Shown here: piece after piece, positions 39,263-47,229 of the stretch | How positions within the stretch are numbered: the first letter of the stretch is position 1 | How the letters are laid out: each line of letters starts with the position of its first letter | Source: Romboutsia ilealis | GTDB lineage: Bacteria > Bacillota > Clostridia > Peptostreptococcales > Peptostreptococcaceae | DNA: 64,000 nt | Assembly (NCBI RefSeq): GCF_900015215.1 | Contig: NZ_LN555523.1 | Span: 1,554,381 to 1,618,380 of the forward strand | Direction of reading: 5' to 3' | Made by a program: the position numbers and the translations under genes | The notes under the pieces: model-generated | Database searches by the model: none | Told to the model about the DNA's origin: nothing | What the model saw: only the letters and a program-made list of their open reading frames with translations

Positions 39263-39868
39263 TACTTTTACTAATTTACTTTTATTAAAATTATATATAA
39301 AATCTATAGTTCTCCCACTTATATTCACTGCTATAAGAGACCAAAATATATCATATACTGATAAATATGTTAGTGATAACATTAATACGGCTACATCACC
39401 TATCATATAAACATTACCTATATTTAAGGATGTAATTTTAGAAATTACCATAGCTAGAGCATCATCTCCACCTGCTGCAGCTCCGTTTCTAACAATTATC
39501 CCTACTCCAACTCCTACAAATAATCCTGAAAGTATGGTAACTATGAACTTACTATTTAACACGGGTATTAATGGTCCTATAGATTCAAAGACTTCATAAA
39601 ATGTTGAAAAACTAAAAGTCGCTATTATTGAATATATTAAGAATTGTTTTCCAAAAAATTTATATGCCATTATAAGCAAGGCTGTGTCTATTATTAGATT
39701 TGCTACTGAAAGTTCTATATTGAATAAGTTTTTTAAGAGTAATAAAAGTCCTAATACTCCACCCTCTGTTATATTATTTTGATAATTTAAGTTATAAATT
39801 CCAAATGATAATATTAATGATCCTAGTAATATTAGTATTATGTGTTTTGCGTGCGTCCGCTTCTCCAC
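39260..39868 (-). CDS. YitT-family membrane protein lacking the C-terminal DUF2179 domain
   Basis: About 202 residues from a GTG at 39868 (VEKRTHAKHI), which has AAGGATGGG upstream; the ATG at 39913 has no ribosome site. The five or six hydrophobic segments match the YitT/DUF161 membrane domain, including the N-terminal NNITEGGVLGLLLLL motif and the Gly-rich GVGVGIIVRNGAAAGGDDALA segment. Usual YitT proteins have about 280 residues with a soluble DUF2179 domain after the helices; here the protein stops after the last helix. The molecular role of the family is not established. Start is less certain than the family call. Confidence 0.75.
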   Translation of the reverse strand: MEKRTHAKHIILILLGSLILSFGIYNLNYQNNITEGGVLGLLLLLKNLFNIELSVANLIIDTALLIMAYKFFGKQFLIYSIIATFSFSTFYEVFESIGPLIPVLNSKFIVTILSGLFVGVGVGIIVRNGAAAGGDDALAMVISKITSLNIGNVYMIGDVAVLMLSLTYLSVYDIFWSLIAVNISGRTIDFIYNFNKSKLVKV

Positions 39869-40194
39869 AAATATCCCATCCTTTTCTTTTTGATTTACTA
39901 ATATTATATACACTTGAATTTAATTTGTATAGTGCATTTTCATAAACTAAATATTATAAAATATTTTTATTTTTTTTTCAATCTATTTCTGTGTATTTTT
40001 ATGTATTTTTATTTTTATATCTTTAAACCCAGTATTTCCAATAGTTTCACTTATATACAATTTTTATAAAGTTTAGATTAAAATTTTTTAAGTTTAGTAT
40101 ATATAATTCTTTGTTTATATAAATTTTTGTTTTATTTAGTTTTACTAAACTAAGGACAAGTTAAATACTATCACTTTTTAATATTTTAATAAAT

Positions 40195-40235
40195 AAAGGA
40201 GCTAATCTTTATTTTAAGATAGCTCCCTTATTTTA
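40195..40235 (-). terminator. Terminator after hcp
   Basis: AAAGGAGCTA pairs with TAGCTCCCTT (one mismatch) around an A/T loop that itself folds, just past the hcp stop. The rest of the gap from 39869 to here is AT-rich with no gene seen. Confidence 0.7.
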
Positions 40236-40239
40236 ATAT

Positions 40240-41961
40240 CTATTGTAAGAACATTTTTAAATCATCTTCAACATTAGTTATTCCACCTATTCCAAAGTTT
40301 TCAACTAAAACTTTAGCTACATTTTCAGATAAGAATGCTGGTAATGTTGGTCCTAAGTGTATGTTTTTAACACCTAAGTATAATAGTGATAATAACACTA
40401 TTACAGCTTTTTGCTCGTACCAAGCTATGTTAAATGCTATTGGTAATTCATTTATATCTTCAAGTTCAAATACTTCTTTTAATTTAAGTGCTATAAGTGC
40501 TAATGAGTATGAGTCGTTACATTGACCTGCATCTAATACTCTTGGTATTCCATTTATATCACCTAACTCTAATTTATTGTATTTATATTTAGCACATCCT
40601 GCAGTAAGTATTACTGTATCTTTTGGTAAGCCTAAAGCAAAATCAGTATAGTAGTTTCTTGATTTAGCTCTTCCGTCACATCCTGCCATTACTATAAATT
40701 TCTTTATTGCTCCAGTTTTTACAGCATCTACTACTTGATCTGCAAGTGCAAATACTTGATTATGTGCAAATCCACCTACTATTTCTCCAGTTTCTATTTC
40801 AGTTGGAGGAGCACATTTTTTAGCTTGTTCTATTATTTCTGAGAAGTCTTTGTTATCTTCACTTACACCTTTTATATGCTTAACACCTGCAAATCCAGCT
40901 GCTCCTGTAGTATATATTCTATCTTTGTAGCTGTCCTTTGGTGGCACTATACAGTTTGTAGTCATTAATATTGGACCATTGAAGCTTTCAAATTCTTCTT
41001 TTTGTTTCCACCAAGCATTTCCGTAGTTACCTGCAAAGTGAGAATACTTTTTAAATGCTGGGTAGTAATGAGCTGGTAACATTTCTGAGTGAGTATATAC
41101 GTCAACTCCTGTTCCTTCTGTTTGTTTAAGTAATAATTCTAAGTCTTTTAAATCATGTCCTGATACAAGTATACCTGGGTTATTTCTAACACCTATGTTT
41201 ACTTTTGTTATTTCTGGATGTCCATAAGTTCCTGTATTTGCACTATCAAGTAGAGCCATACCATCTACCCCAACTTTACCAGTTTCTAAAGTTAATGCTA
41301 TTAATTCATCTATACTTAAATTATCATCTAAAGTTTTTGCTAAAGTAGCTTGCATAAATGCATTTATATCTTCACTATCATATCCTAATGCATTAGCATG
41401 CTTCATATATGCAGACATACCTTTTAATCCATATATTATTAATTCTCTTAAACTTCTTATATCTTCATCTTTAGTTGCAAGTACTCCAACTTTAGTAGAT
41501 TTTTCATCTAATATTTTATCTATATTTGATTCTTCTTTTCCACTTCCAAGTATAGCATCTTTTATTTTGCTTAATAAGTTTACTTTAACATCCATTTCTT
41601 CATTTGATACTGCATTCCATAATGCTGCTTCTGATAAGTTTTCTTTGTTATCTAATTTAGCTAATAAATCTTCTTTAGTTGCTAAAGTTTCTTTAACTCT
41701 TTGATAAAATACTTCATCATCAAAGTTTGCATTTGTTATTGTAGTAAATAAGTTTATAGTTATTAAGTGGTTAACGTCTTTACTTACTTCTTTTCCTTCT
41801 TCTCTAAGTCTTGTTGTTACTTCTGATAATCCTTTTGTTGTATATATTAATAAATCTTGCATTCTTGCTAGATCTGGTGATTTTCCACATACTCCAAATT
41901 TTGTGCATCCGCTGCATCCTGCTGTTTCTTGACATTGAAAACAAAACATCGTGCTTGTCAT
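40240..41961 (-). CDS. hcp: Hybrid cluster protein (hydroxylamine reductase)
   Basis: A 573-residue Fe-S oxidoreductase. The N-terminal cubane ligands are in [20 protein letters not shown] (Cys 7, 10, 16, 19, 25). The hybrid-cluster residues lie in [12 protein letters not shown], in [11 protein letters not shown], and in the later [10 protein letters not shown] and [11 protein letters not shown]. Hcp reduces hydroxylamine in vitro and nitric oxide in vivo, protecting anaerobes from nitrosative stress. The length fits the full-size class. GGAGG precedes the ATG. Its promoter carries a 14-bp palindrome near -41, the position for a CRP/FNR-type activator such as HcpR. The divergent neighbour is an unknown membrane-anchored protein gene. 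Confidence 0.95.
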   Translation of the reverse strand: MTSTMFCFQCQETAGCSGCTKFGVCGKSPDLARMQDLLIYTTKGLSEVTTRLREEGKEVSKDVNHLITINLFTTITNANFDDEVFYQRVKETLATKEDLLAKLDNKENLSEAALWNAVSNEEMDVKVNLLSKIKDAILGSGKEESNIDKILDEKSTKVGVLATKDEDIRSLRELIIYGLKGMSAYMKHANALGYDSEDINAFMQATLAKTLDDNLSIDELIALTLETGKVGVDGMALLDSANTGTYGHPEITKVNIGVRNNPGILVSGHDLKDLELLLKQTEGTGVDVYTHSEMLPAHYYPAFKKYSHFAGNYGNAWWKQKEEFESFNGPILMTTNCIVPPKDSYKDRIYTTGAAGFAGVKHIKGVSEDNKDFSEIIEQAKKCAPPTEIETGEIVGGFAHNQVFALADQVVDAVKTGAIKKFIVMAGCDGRAKSRNYYTDFALGLPKDTVILTAGCAKYKYNKLELGDINGIPRVLDAGQCNDSYSLALIALKLKEVFELEDINELPIAFNIAWYEQKAVIVLLSLLYLGVKNIHLGPTLPAFLSENVAKVLVENFGIGGITNVEDDLKMFLQ

Positions 41962-41995
41962 AATTATTCCTCCAATTTGTTAATGTTTATTTTAT

Positions 41996-42043
41996 ATACA
42001 CATTATATATATAATTGGAAGTAATTTCGGTAACGTACGTTAC
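41996..42043 (-). promoter_or_regulatory. hcp promoter with GTAAC-N4-GTTAC palindrome
   Basis: On the minus strand a perfect palindrome GTAACGTACGTTAC lies at 42030-42043. About 30 bases downstream is a TATAAT-like -10 at 42002-42007. The palindrome's centre is therefore about 41 bases before the likely transcription start, the classic class II activator position. CRP/FNR-family HcpR sites in clostridia are of this general form as I recall, so HcpR is the suspected regulator; no such regulator gene is in the window. Confidence 0.6.
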
Positions 42044-42224
42044 ACTATTTTCAAACTTATTATTTTTATTTCAAAATTAAAATATAAAATATGTTATAAA
42101 GTATAATAACTATTTTTAGTTGGTAAATTATTCAATAAAGTTTATAATGTAATAAGGTTTACAATTGTTATATAATCTGAAATAAGTAAAGGATTTACGA
42201 AAAATCAATAAGGGGATGGAAAGT

Positions 42225-42737
42225 TTGAAAATATTTAATAATAAATTGATTTTAGGTTTAACTTCTATAATATTTTTACTTTTAATTATATTCAGTTACT
42301 CTAAAATAAAAGAATATAATATATTAAAAGATGTTTTTGTATTCAAAAAAGAAAATGTAGTTTCAATTTTTAGAGTAAAAAAAGGTGAAGATATTCATGA
42401 TTATAATTATAAATTGGAAAGCAATGAGATTGATGCTTTAAGTGATATACTTACAAACTCAAAATTAAAAAAAGCCACTACAAATGATTCTCCATCTAAT
42501 ATGTTGGGAAGTCTGACTATTTTACTTGATGGAAATACAAGAGAAGTAGATGGTGGTACATCATTTGAATTTGAAAGAGGTATGACTTTAACTCCAATAA
42601 ATAAAGATAGTGTATATGTTTTTTTAGAGATAAATAAACTTAGAAATGATAATAGTTTTAATACAGATATGGTTATGCAAAGATCTTATATTATAGATTC
42701 TGAAAAATTAGTAGAATTCATAAATAAAAATACTTAA
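42225..42737 (+). CDS. Membrane-anchored hypothetical protein (170 aa)
   Basis: The AAGGGG ribosome site directly abuts the first ATG (42216, zero spacing), whereas a TTG three codons later (42225) has normal 8-base spacing and is preferred. The protein has one N-terminal hydrophobic helix (residues about 9-25) and an outside domain of about 140 residues with alternating strand-like stretches and no cysteines. It is not recognised; secreted or membrane-anchored location is inferred. It is divergent from hcp across a 263-bp spacer, so it could respond to the same signals. Confidence 0.6.
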   Translation: MKIFNNKLILGLTSIIFLLLIIFSYSKIKEYNILKDVFVFKKENVVSIFRVKKGEDIHDYNYKLESNEIDALSDILTNSKLKKATTNDSPSNMLGSLTILLDGNTREVDGGTSFEFERGMTLTPINKDSVYVFLEINKLRNDNSFNTDMVMQRSYIIDSEKLVEFINKNT

Positions 42738-42796
42738 TAGAATTAATTTCTAAGTTAAGTTCACAATTTTAATAAAATGCGAATTAAAATATATAG

Positions 42797-42840
42797 AAAT
42801 ATCTAGATTTATTAATATAATATATCTAGATATTTTTTGA
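42797..42840 (+). terminator. Terminator after the membrane-anchored protein gene
   Basis: AAATATCTAGAT pairs with ATCTAGATATTT around an A/T loop and continues into TTTTTT, about 60 bases past the stop codon. Confidence 0.65.
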
Positions 42841-42877
42841 TTATTATATAATTTATTATTTAATTTATAGTTAATTT

Positions 42878-42945
42878 TGTTAATGTTTATTTTATATACA
42901 CATTATATATTGAACAAATAAAATCCGTAACATACGTTACTGATT
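42878..42945 (-). repeat. Second copy of the hcp promoter block
   Basis: This block repeats the hcp 5' flank: TGTTAATGTTTATTTTATATAC, the CATTATATAT -10 region, and a palindrome GTAACATACGTTAC at 42927-42940. On the minus strand no ORF follows it, so it is an orphan promoter-like copy. Spacing between palindrome and -10 is close to that in the hcp copy. Confidence 0.8.
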
Positions 42946-43000
42946 CTTTTTTACGCTTAAGAATATTATAATACTAAAAAAAATGTGGATCTATTAAGTT
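42946..43000 (-). repeat. Partial inverted copy of the DnaA-box repeat
   Basis: Reversed relative to the others: TTTTTTACGCTTAAGAATATTATAA corresponds to the repeat's 3' end; AAATGTGGATCT is the box region with a changed base. Only the terminal 55 bases remain. Confidence 0.7.
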
Positions 43001-43180
43001 AGTGTCTAAAAAAAGTATTCGTTACATTTTTATTAAAATAAATTGTCTATCTAAAAGGTATTTCTTCGACAAATCCCAACATTTCTATAATATTATATCT
43101 ACATTGATTAATACTTAACTGTATTCTTTATTACATTTAATTAATAAGTTTCATACCTATATTTTATTTTCTATTTATGT

Positions 43181-43230
43181 TATACTATGAAAGTTAATAC
43201 CGTAGATGGATGGCTACGGGGGTTTTTTGA
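43181..43230 (+). promoter_or_regulatory. Promoter and leader hairpin of the first toxin-like gene
   Basis: TATACT at 43182 is a likely -10. Just beyond, CCGTAG and CTACGG pair around ATGGATGG and are followed by GGGTTTTTT, an intrinsic terminator or attenuator in the leader. Its function before the small gene is unknown. Confidence 0.5.
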
Positions 43231-43240
43231 ATATTTTTAT

Positions 43241-43283
43241 CCTCCATGGGTTATCAGTGATTTTTCACTATAATCAAAGGAGG
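43241..43283 (+). promoter_or_regulatory. Hairpin sequestering the ribosome site of the first toxin-like gene
   Basis: CCTCC (43241-43245) pairs with the ribosome site GGAGG (43279-43283). Within it TTAT pairs with ATAA and AGTGA with TCACT around TTTT. The folding would block translation until the leader is processed or unfolded, as for known type I toxin mRNAs. Confidence 0.6.
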
Positions 43284-43294
43284 TGGTATCAGAT

Positions 43295-43462
43295 ATGCTT
43301 GAATTCTTACTAGTAATACTACTTTTACTTACTTTTATTAGTTTAACTATTAAAAGTAACGTATTTTTTAATTACATACGAATTAAAATTAAAGTAATTG
43401 GACTTGATATAGAGATTAAAAGTAAAGAAAAAAGCGCCCCATCCTGCAAAGATAAGCGCTAA
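43295..43462 (+). CDS. Candidate type I toxin, small hydrophobic peptide (55 aa)
   Basis: A 55-codon gene with strong AAAGGAGGTGG before the ATG. Residues 2-18 are a hydrophobic helix (LEFLLVILLLLTFISL), followed by a basic, beta-like tail (IRIKIKVIGLDIEIKSKEK) and a Cys/Lys end. This is the style of membrane-acting type I toxins. Support: the ribosome site is locked in a hairpin, and a minus-strand intrinsic terminator sits inside the ORF's 3' end, as expected for an overlapping antisense antitoxin RNA. A second gene with the same layout is at 58947-59093. No protein family is recognised. Confidence 0.6.
   Translation: MLEFLLVILLLLTFISLTIKSNVFFNYIRIKIKVIGLDIEIKSKEKSAPSCKDKR
43427..43460 (-). 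terminator. Minus-strand terminator inside toxin-like gene 1 (putative antitoxin RNA end)
   Basis: On the minus strand AGCGC and GCGCT pair, with inner ATC/GAT pairing, followed by TTTTTTC. It overlaps the last codons of the toxin-like ORF, so its only evident purpose is to end an antisense RNA. Confidence 0.55.
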
Positions 43463-43521
43463 CTTCTGTAAATATTCTTATTACTATCTGATAGCCCCAA
43501 AACAAAATAAATGTTCTAAGG

Positions 43522-43557
43522 ATACTCAGTGCTACCAACACTGGGTATTTTTATTTA
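43522..43557 (+). terminator. Terminator after toxin-like gene 1
   Basis: ATACTCAGTG pairs with CACTGGGTAT (one G-T pair) around CTACCAA and is followed by TTTTTATTT. Confidence 0.8.
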
Positions 43558-43611
43558 TATATTTATTATATCAAATTTATCTTAAATTTACACATATATT
43601 TTATATTACTG

Positions 43612-43750
43612 CTAGTTTAAGTCTTGGCATTGAAAACAAAACATTTTATTATCCTTAATACTTTCCTCCAATATTTTAATGTTCATTTTATATACACATT
43701 ATATATAATTAGAAGTAATTTCGGTAACGTATGTTACACTAATTTTTAAA
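43612..43750 (-). pseudogene. Third hcp promoter copy with remnant of the hcp start
   Basis: The block at 43676-43750 repeats the hcp promoter, including GTAACGTATGTTAC at 43724-43737. It is followed on the minus strand by an ATG at 43644 that encodes MFCFQCQDLN and a stop, the first residues of Hcp ([11 protein letters not shown]) cut short. It is a partial duplication of the hcp 5' end, inactive as a gene. It lies just past the araC stop codon. Confidence 0.8.
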
Positions 43751-43780
43751 TTATTATATTTATTTCAAAATTAAAATATA

Positions 43781-44614
43781 TCACTTATATTTTTTTATTT
43801 CATTATAGTATTCTTTAGGGGTAATCCCAAATTCTTTTTTAAAAACACGAAATAAATTATTATAGCTTCCTAAATTACAAATTTGTGCTATATCAGTAAT
43901 TGACTTACCTTCTTCTATAAGCTTTTTACATAAATCTAATTTAGCTTTTATTATATATTTATGTAGTGTTGTTCCAGTTAATTTTTTAAATTCCCTAGAT
44001 ATATGAAATTTACTTACATAAAATTCTCTTTCTAGGCAATCTAATGAAATCTCTTCTGTTATATGATTACTTATATATGCAAATATATCATCAATAAGAA
44101 ACGGCGTATTTCTTTTAATTTTTTGTTTTGACTGTGCATATATGCATGATCTAAGTATCATTACAACAACAATTGATAACATACTTTTAATATAAATACT
44201 CTCTGCAAACTCATGTTTATTTTCTTTTGACCTATATAGTTTTTTTAATATATTTTTAATCAACATTGTTGTCTCAGTATTTGCATTTACTACGTTACAT
44301 CCAAAAGGTACACTATTAAAACTTTTAGCCAAATTAACATCTTCATCAGATAATATATTTAATAACTCAGTGGTAATAACCAACTCGTAAATTGTAATTG
44401 TCTGATTTAATTTCAATACAACTTCAATACTATTATTAGGACTTATTAAAATAATACTATCTTTATTTCCATCTTGAGATTTATATCCCCATTTAATTTC
44501 ACAATTACCTTCAAATATAAATAATATTTTGTAATACTCATTTGATTTAATTTGCTTACTTTTTATATTATTAAAATTAATTCTATTTACATAATAGCTA
44601 TCTTTGTATGTCAT
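43781..44614 (-). CDS. AraC-family transcriptional regulator
   Basis: Start at ATG 44614, preceded by AAAGGTGGGG; an upstream TTG lies inside the ribosome site. The 277-residue protein has an N-terminal cupin-like ligand domain (VNRINFNNIKSKQI, then EIKW-type strands) and a C-terminal double helix-turn-helix of AraC type (EISLDCLEREFYVSKFHISR and SITDIAQICNLGSYNNLFRVF). It is divergent from the old-yellow-enzyme gene and probably controls it, sensing an organic substrate. TATCAATTTTTGATA in the spacer is a candidate operator. The cupin residues do not reveal the ligand. Confidence 0.9.
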   Translation of the reverse strand: MTYKDSYYVNRINFNNIKSKQIKSNEYYKILFIFEGNCEIKWGYKSQDGNKDSIILISPNNSIEVVLKLNQTITIYELVITTELLNILSDEDVNLAKSFNSVPFGCNVVNANTETTMLIKNILKKLYRSKENKHEFAESIYIKSMLSIVVVMILRSCIYAQSKQKIKRNTPFLIDDIFAYISNHITEEISLDCLEREFYVSKFHISREFKKLTGTTLHKYIIKAKLDLCKKLIEEGKSITDIAQICNLGSYNNLFRVFKKEFGITPKEYYNEIKKYK

Positions 44615-44736
44615 TAATATACCCCACCTTTTCAAATATCAATTTTTGATAGTTTTATATCAATATCCGAATATAATTTTATTTTATAATATGAGACAAT
44701 TAAATTACAAATAAATAATTTTGTGGGGTGATTTAT
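44615..44736. promoter_or_regulatory. Divergent araC / old-yellow-enzyme promoter region
   Basis: The 122-bp spacer contains the palindrome TATCAATTTTTGATA (44637-44651) and a second ATATCAATA nearby, candidate AraC-type sites. Each gene has its own strong ribosome site. Confidence 0.4.
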
Positions 44737-46659
44737 ATGAAACTTTTAGAATCAATTAATGTAGGAAGTATCACTTTAAAAAATAGAGTTATGTTTCCTC
44801 CTCTAACTACTGGATATGAAGGCAGGGATGGTAGCATAACTACTCAAAGTATTAGTTTTTATGAAAGATTAGCTAAGGGTGGTGTTTCATACATTGTAAT
44901 AGGTGATGTATCCCCTATTAATAGCTTCTCTCCTACTCCAAAATTATATGACGATAGTCAAATAATAGGTTTTAACAAATTATGTGATTCAATACATAAG
45001 CATGACGCAAAAGTAGCTGTTCAAATTTTCCATCCAGAATATGATTGTGATGCAATAAATAACTTGTTTACTAGTGGAGATATGAAAGCTGTTAGAGAAA
45101 AATTACATCATGATATGAAACACTTTGTTAATGAAGTTAGTGAAGATGCTTTAAATGATATTATAAATAAAATGTGCAATTGTGCAATTCGTGCCCAAAA
45201 AGCCGGAGTTGATATAATTCAAATACATGGTGATAGATTGGTAGGTTCATTATGTAGTACTATTTTAAATAAAAGAAATGATAAATTTGGTGGTACCTTA
45301 GAAAACCGAACAAGATTTGCACTACAACTTGTAAAATCATTAAAAAAAGCTGTTCCTGGTATGCCTATTGATTATAAGTTTTCAGTTGTCACACCTGAAA
45401 GAGGCAAAGGTGGAATAGATTTAAATGAAGCTCCTATATTTGCTAAATGGTTAGAAGAGGCTGGTGTTGATATGCTTCACATAGCTCAAGCAAACCATAC
45501 TGGTAATATGGCAGATACTATTCCTCCTATGGGTATTCAACCATATGGATTCTTTGTTGATATAGCAGCTCAAATAAAAAAAGAAGTAAATATTCCAGTT
45601 AGTACAGTTGGTAGAATATTTAATCCTAAAATGGCTGAAAGTATTTTAGAAGCTGATAAAGTAGATATAATAGGACTTGGTAGAACTTTACTTACTGATC
45701 CTGATTGGGTAAATAAAGTAAAAGATAATAAATTTGAAGATATACGCCAATGTATATCTTGTAATAAAGGATGTACTGATAATATTCAAAATCGTAAATT
45801 TTTAAGTTGCGTACTAAATGCTGAGAATGGATATGAAGAAACTAGAAAAATTACCAAGGCTATAACTAAGAAAAAAGTTGTGGTTGTAGGAGGAGGACCT
45901 GCTGGTCTTGAGGCAGCTCGTGTTGCAAGCTTAAAGGGCCATGATGTTATTTTATTTGATGAAAATACATCTCTAGGAGGTCAATTAAACTTAGCATGTA
46001 TACCTCCTAGAAAAAATGAAATTAAAAGAGCTATTAAGTTTCTAACTCATTCAGTATGTTCTCAAAATGTAGATTTAAGACTTGGTAAAAAAGTAACTCA
46101 AAACGATTTATTAACTTTAAATCCAGATGCTGTATTAGTTGCTGTAGGAGCAAGTAATGTTATACCAAATATAAATGGATCTAACAATCCAATAGTATGT
46201 GATTCATGGAAAATACTAAATGGAGAACAACAAGTATTTGGTAATATCGCTGTTATTGGCGGAGGTATGGTAGGTTGTGAAGTTGCTGAATACTTATGTA
46301 GTGAATCTAAAAATAAAGTTTCTATAATTGAAATGGATAATAGTATAGCTAAAGGTGAAAGTAATACTATACTTCCTACATTAATGAATAATTTTACTAA
46401 ACATAATGTAAAAATATATACTAACCATAAAGTAAATGAAATACATAAGGATTATATACTTTGTGAAAATGATAATAATGAGATTAAAATTCCTTGTGAT
46501 TATGTTGTTATGGCAATAGGTGCAAGACCTAACGAATTTGATGTTGATAAATTATTAGAAAATAATATAAAAGTAGTTAAAATAGGCGATTGCAAAGATA
46601 AAGCGTCTGACATAGAAAATGCTATAAAAACTGCTTATGATGCTGCTAACGAAATATAA
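44737..46659 (+). CDS. NADH:flavin oxidoreductase / 2-enoate reductase-type enzyme (old yellow enzyme + FAD domain)
   Basis: Start at ATG 44737 after GTGGGGTG; a GTG nine bases earlier lies in the ribosome site. The 640-residue protein has an FMN-binding TIM barrel (ESINVGSITLKNRVMFPPL, GDRLVGSLCSTILNKRND, KFGGTLENRTRFALQLV), a 4Fe-4S site (CISCNKGCTDN...LSC near residues 340-358) and a C-terminal NAD(P)/FAD domain (VVVVGGGPAGLEAARVASL). This is the architecture of 2,4-dienoyl-CoA reductase, 2-enoate reductase, BaiCD/BaiH and trimethylamine dehydrogenase. The natural substrate cannot be told from sequence; an unsaturated carbonyl compound sensed by the AraC neighbour is the working idea. Confidence 0.92.
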   Translation: MKLLESINVGSITLKNRVMFPPLTTGYEGRDGSITTQSISFYERLAKGGVSYIVIGDVSPINSFSPTPKLYDDSQIIGFNKLCDSIHKHDAKVAVQIFHPEYDCDAINNLFTSGDMKAVREKLHHDMKHFVNEVSEDALNDIINKMCNCAIRAQKAGVDIIQIHGDRLVGSLCSTILNKRNDKFGGTLENRTRFALQLVKSLKKAVPGMPIDYKFSVVTPERGKGGIDLNEAPIFAKWLEEAGVDMLHIAQANHTGNMADTIPPMGIQPYGFFVDIAAQIKKEVNIPVSTVGRIFNPKMAESILEADKVDIIGLGRTLLTDPDWVNKVKDNKFEDIRQCISCNKGCTDNIQNRKFLSCVLNAENGYEETRKITKAITKKKVVVVGGGPAGLEAARVASLKGHDVILFDENTSLGGQLNLACIPPRKNEIKRAIKFLTHSVCSQNVDLRLGKKVTQNDLLTLNPDAVLVAVGASNVIPNINGSNNPIVCDSWKILNGEQQVFGNIAVIGGGMVGCEVAEYLCSESKNKVSIIEMDNSIAKGESNTILPTLMNNFTKHNVKIYTNHKVNEIHKDYILCENDNNEIKIPCDYVVMAIGARPNEFDVDKLLENNIKVVKIGDCKDKASDIENAIKTAYDAANEI

Positions 46660-46679
46660 ACTTAAATTTAATAATAATC

Positions 46680-46716
46680 TAAAAGAATCTCCTTCTTTAT
46701 TTGGAGATTCTTTTTG
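46680..46716 (+). terminator. Terminator after old-yellow-enzyme gene
   Basis: AAAAGAATCTCC pairs with GGAGATTCTTTT around TTCTTTATTT, followed by T. Confidence 0.85.
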
Positions 46717-46798
46717 TTGTAAACTATATTATTATATTTAAATATCTATATTAATATTTTAATTTTCTATATTTACACTATTTTAGTTTTTAATAAAA

Positions 46799-46943
46799 TA
46801 AAAAATTCGCTTCGCTCATATCGCCAACGACTTCGTCCGTTGCTCAAAATCTTTTTTACGCTCAAAATCAATTTATTGATATTACTTACATTCAGAATTT
46901 ATCCACATTTTTTTAAGTATTATAATATCCTTAAGCGTAAAAT
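46799..46943 (+). repeat. Intergenic DnaA-box repeat, internally deleted copy
   Basis: Starts AAATTCGCTTCGCTCATATCG, retains GCCAACGACTTCGTCCGTTGC, loses the following 40 or so bases up to CAAAATCTTTTTTACGCTC, and ends CTTAAGCGTAAAA. A perfect TTATCCACA lies at 46899-46907. It occupies the middle of the 570-bp gap before typA; no gene is in the gap. Confidence 0.9.
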
Positions 46944-47164
46944 ATTTATAAGTTTTAATTAAATTTATTATTATCGAACCTACTCCAATATATCATCATA
47001 ATATTTAATAAAAATGTATAATTAATTACCTAAAACATTTTCCTTATGTATAATTTTATATTTTATTGTGTATTTTTATATAAATCGACTTTAAGATTTT
47101 ATTTTTTACATAAAATATATAAACATTCTGCCTTTAACTTTATTTTATTTTAAGTACTAGTATC

Positions 47165-47194
47165 TTGTATACACCCCTATACTTGTGCTATACT
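47165..47194 (+). promoter_or_regulatory. Sigma-70/A-type promoter of typA
   Basis: TTGTAT (47165-47170) and TATACT (47189-47194) are 18 bases apart, 36 bases before the start codon. This is a good -35/-10 pair. Confidence 0.6.
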
Positions 47195-47229
47195 TAAAAA
47201 GTTATTTTAAGCTGAAAGGAGCAAAATAT

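Noticed and set aside
43200-43230. T-box or holin-like toxin leader
   Set aside because: No T-box specifier or anti-terminator sequence; the hairpin is left as an unassigned attenuator.
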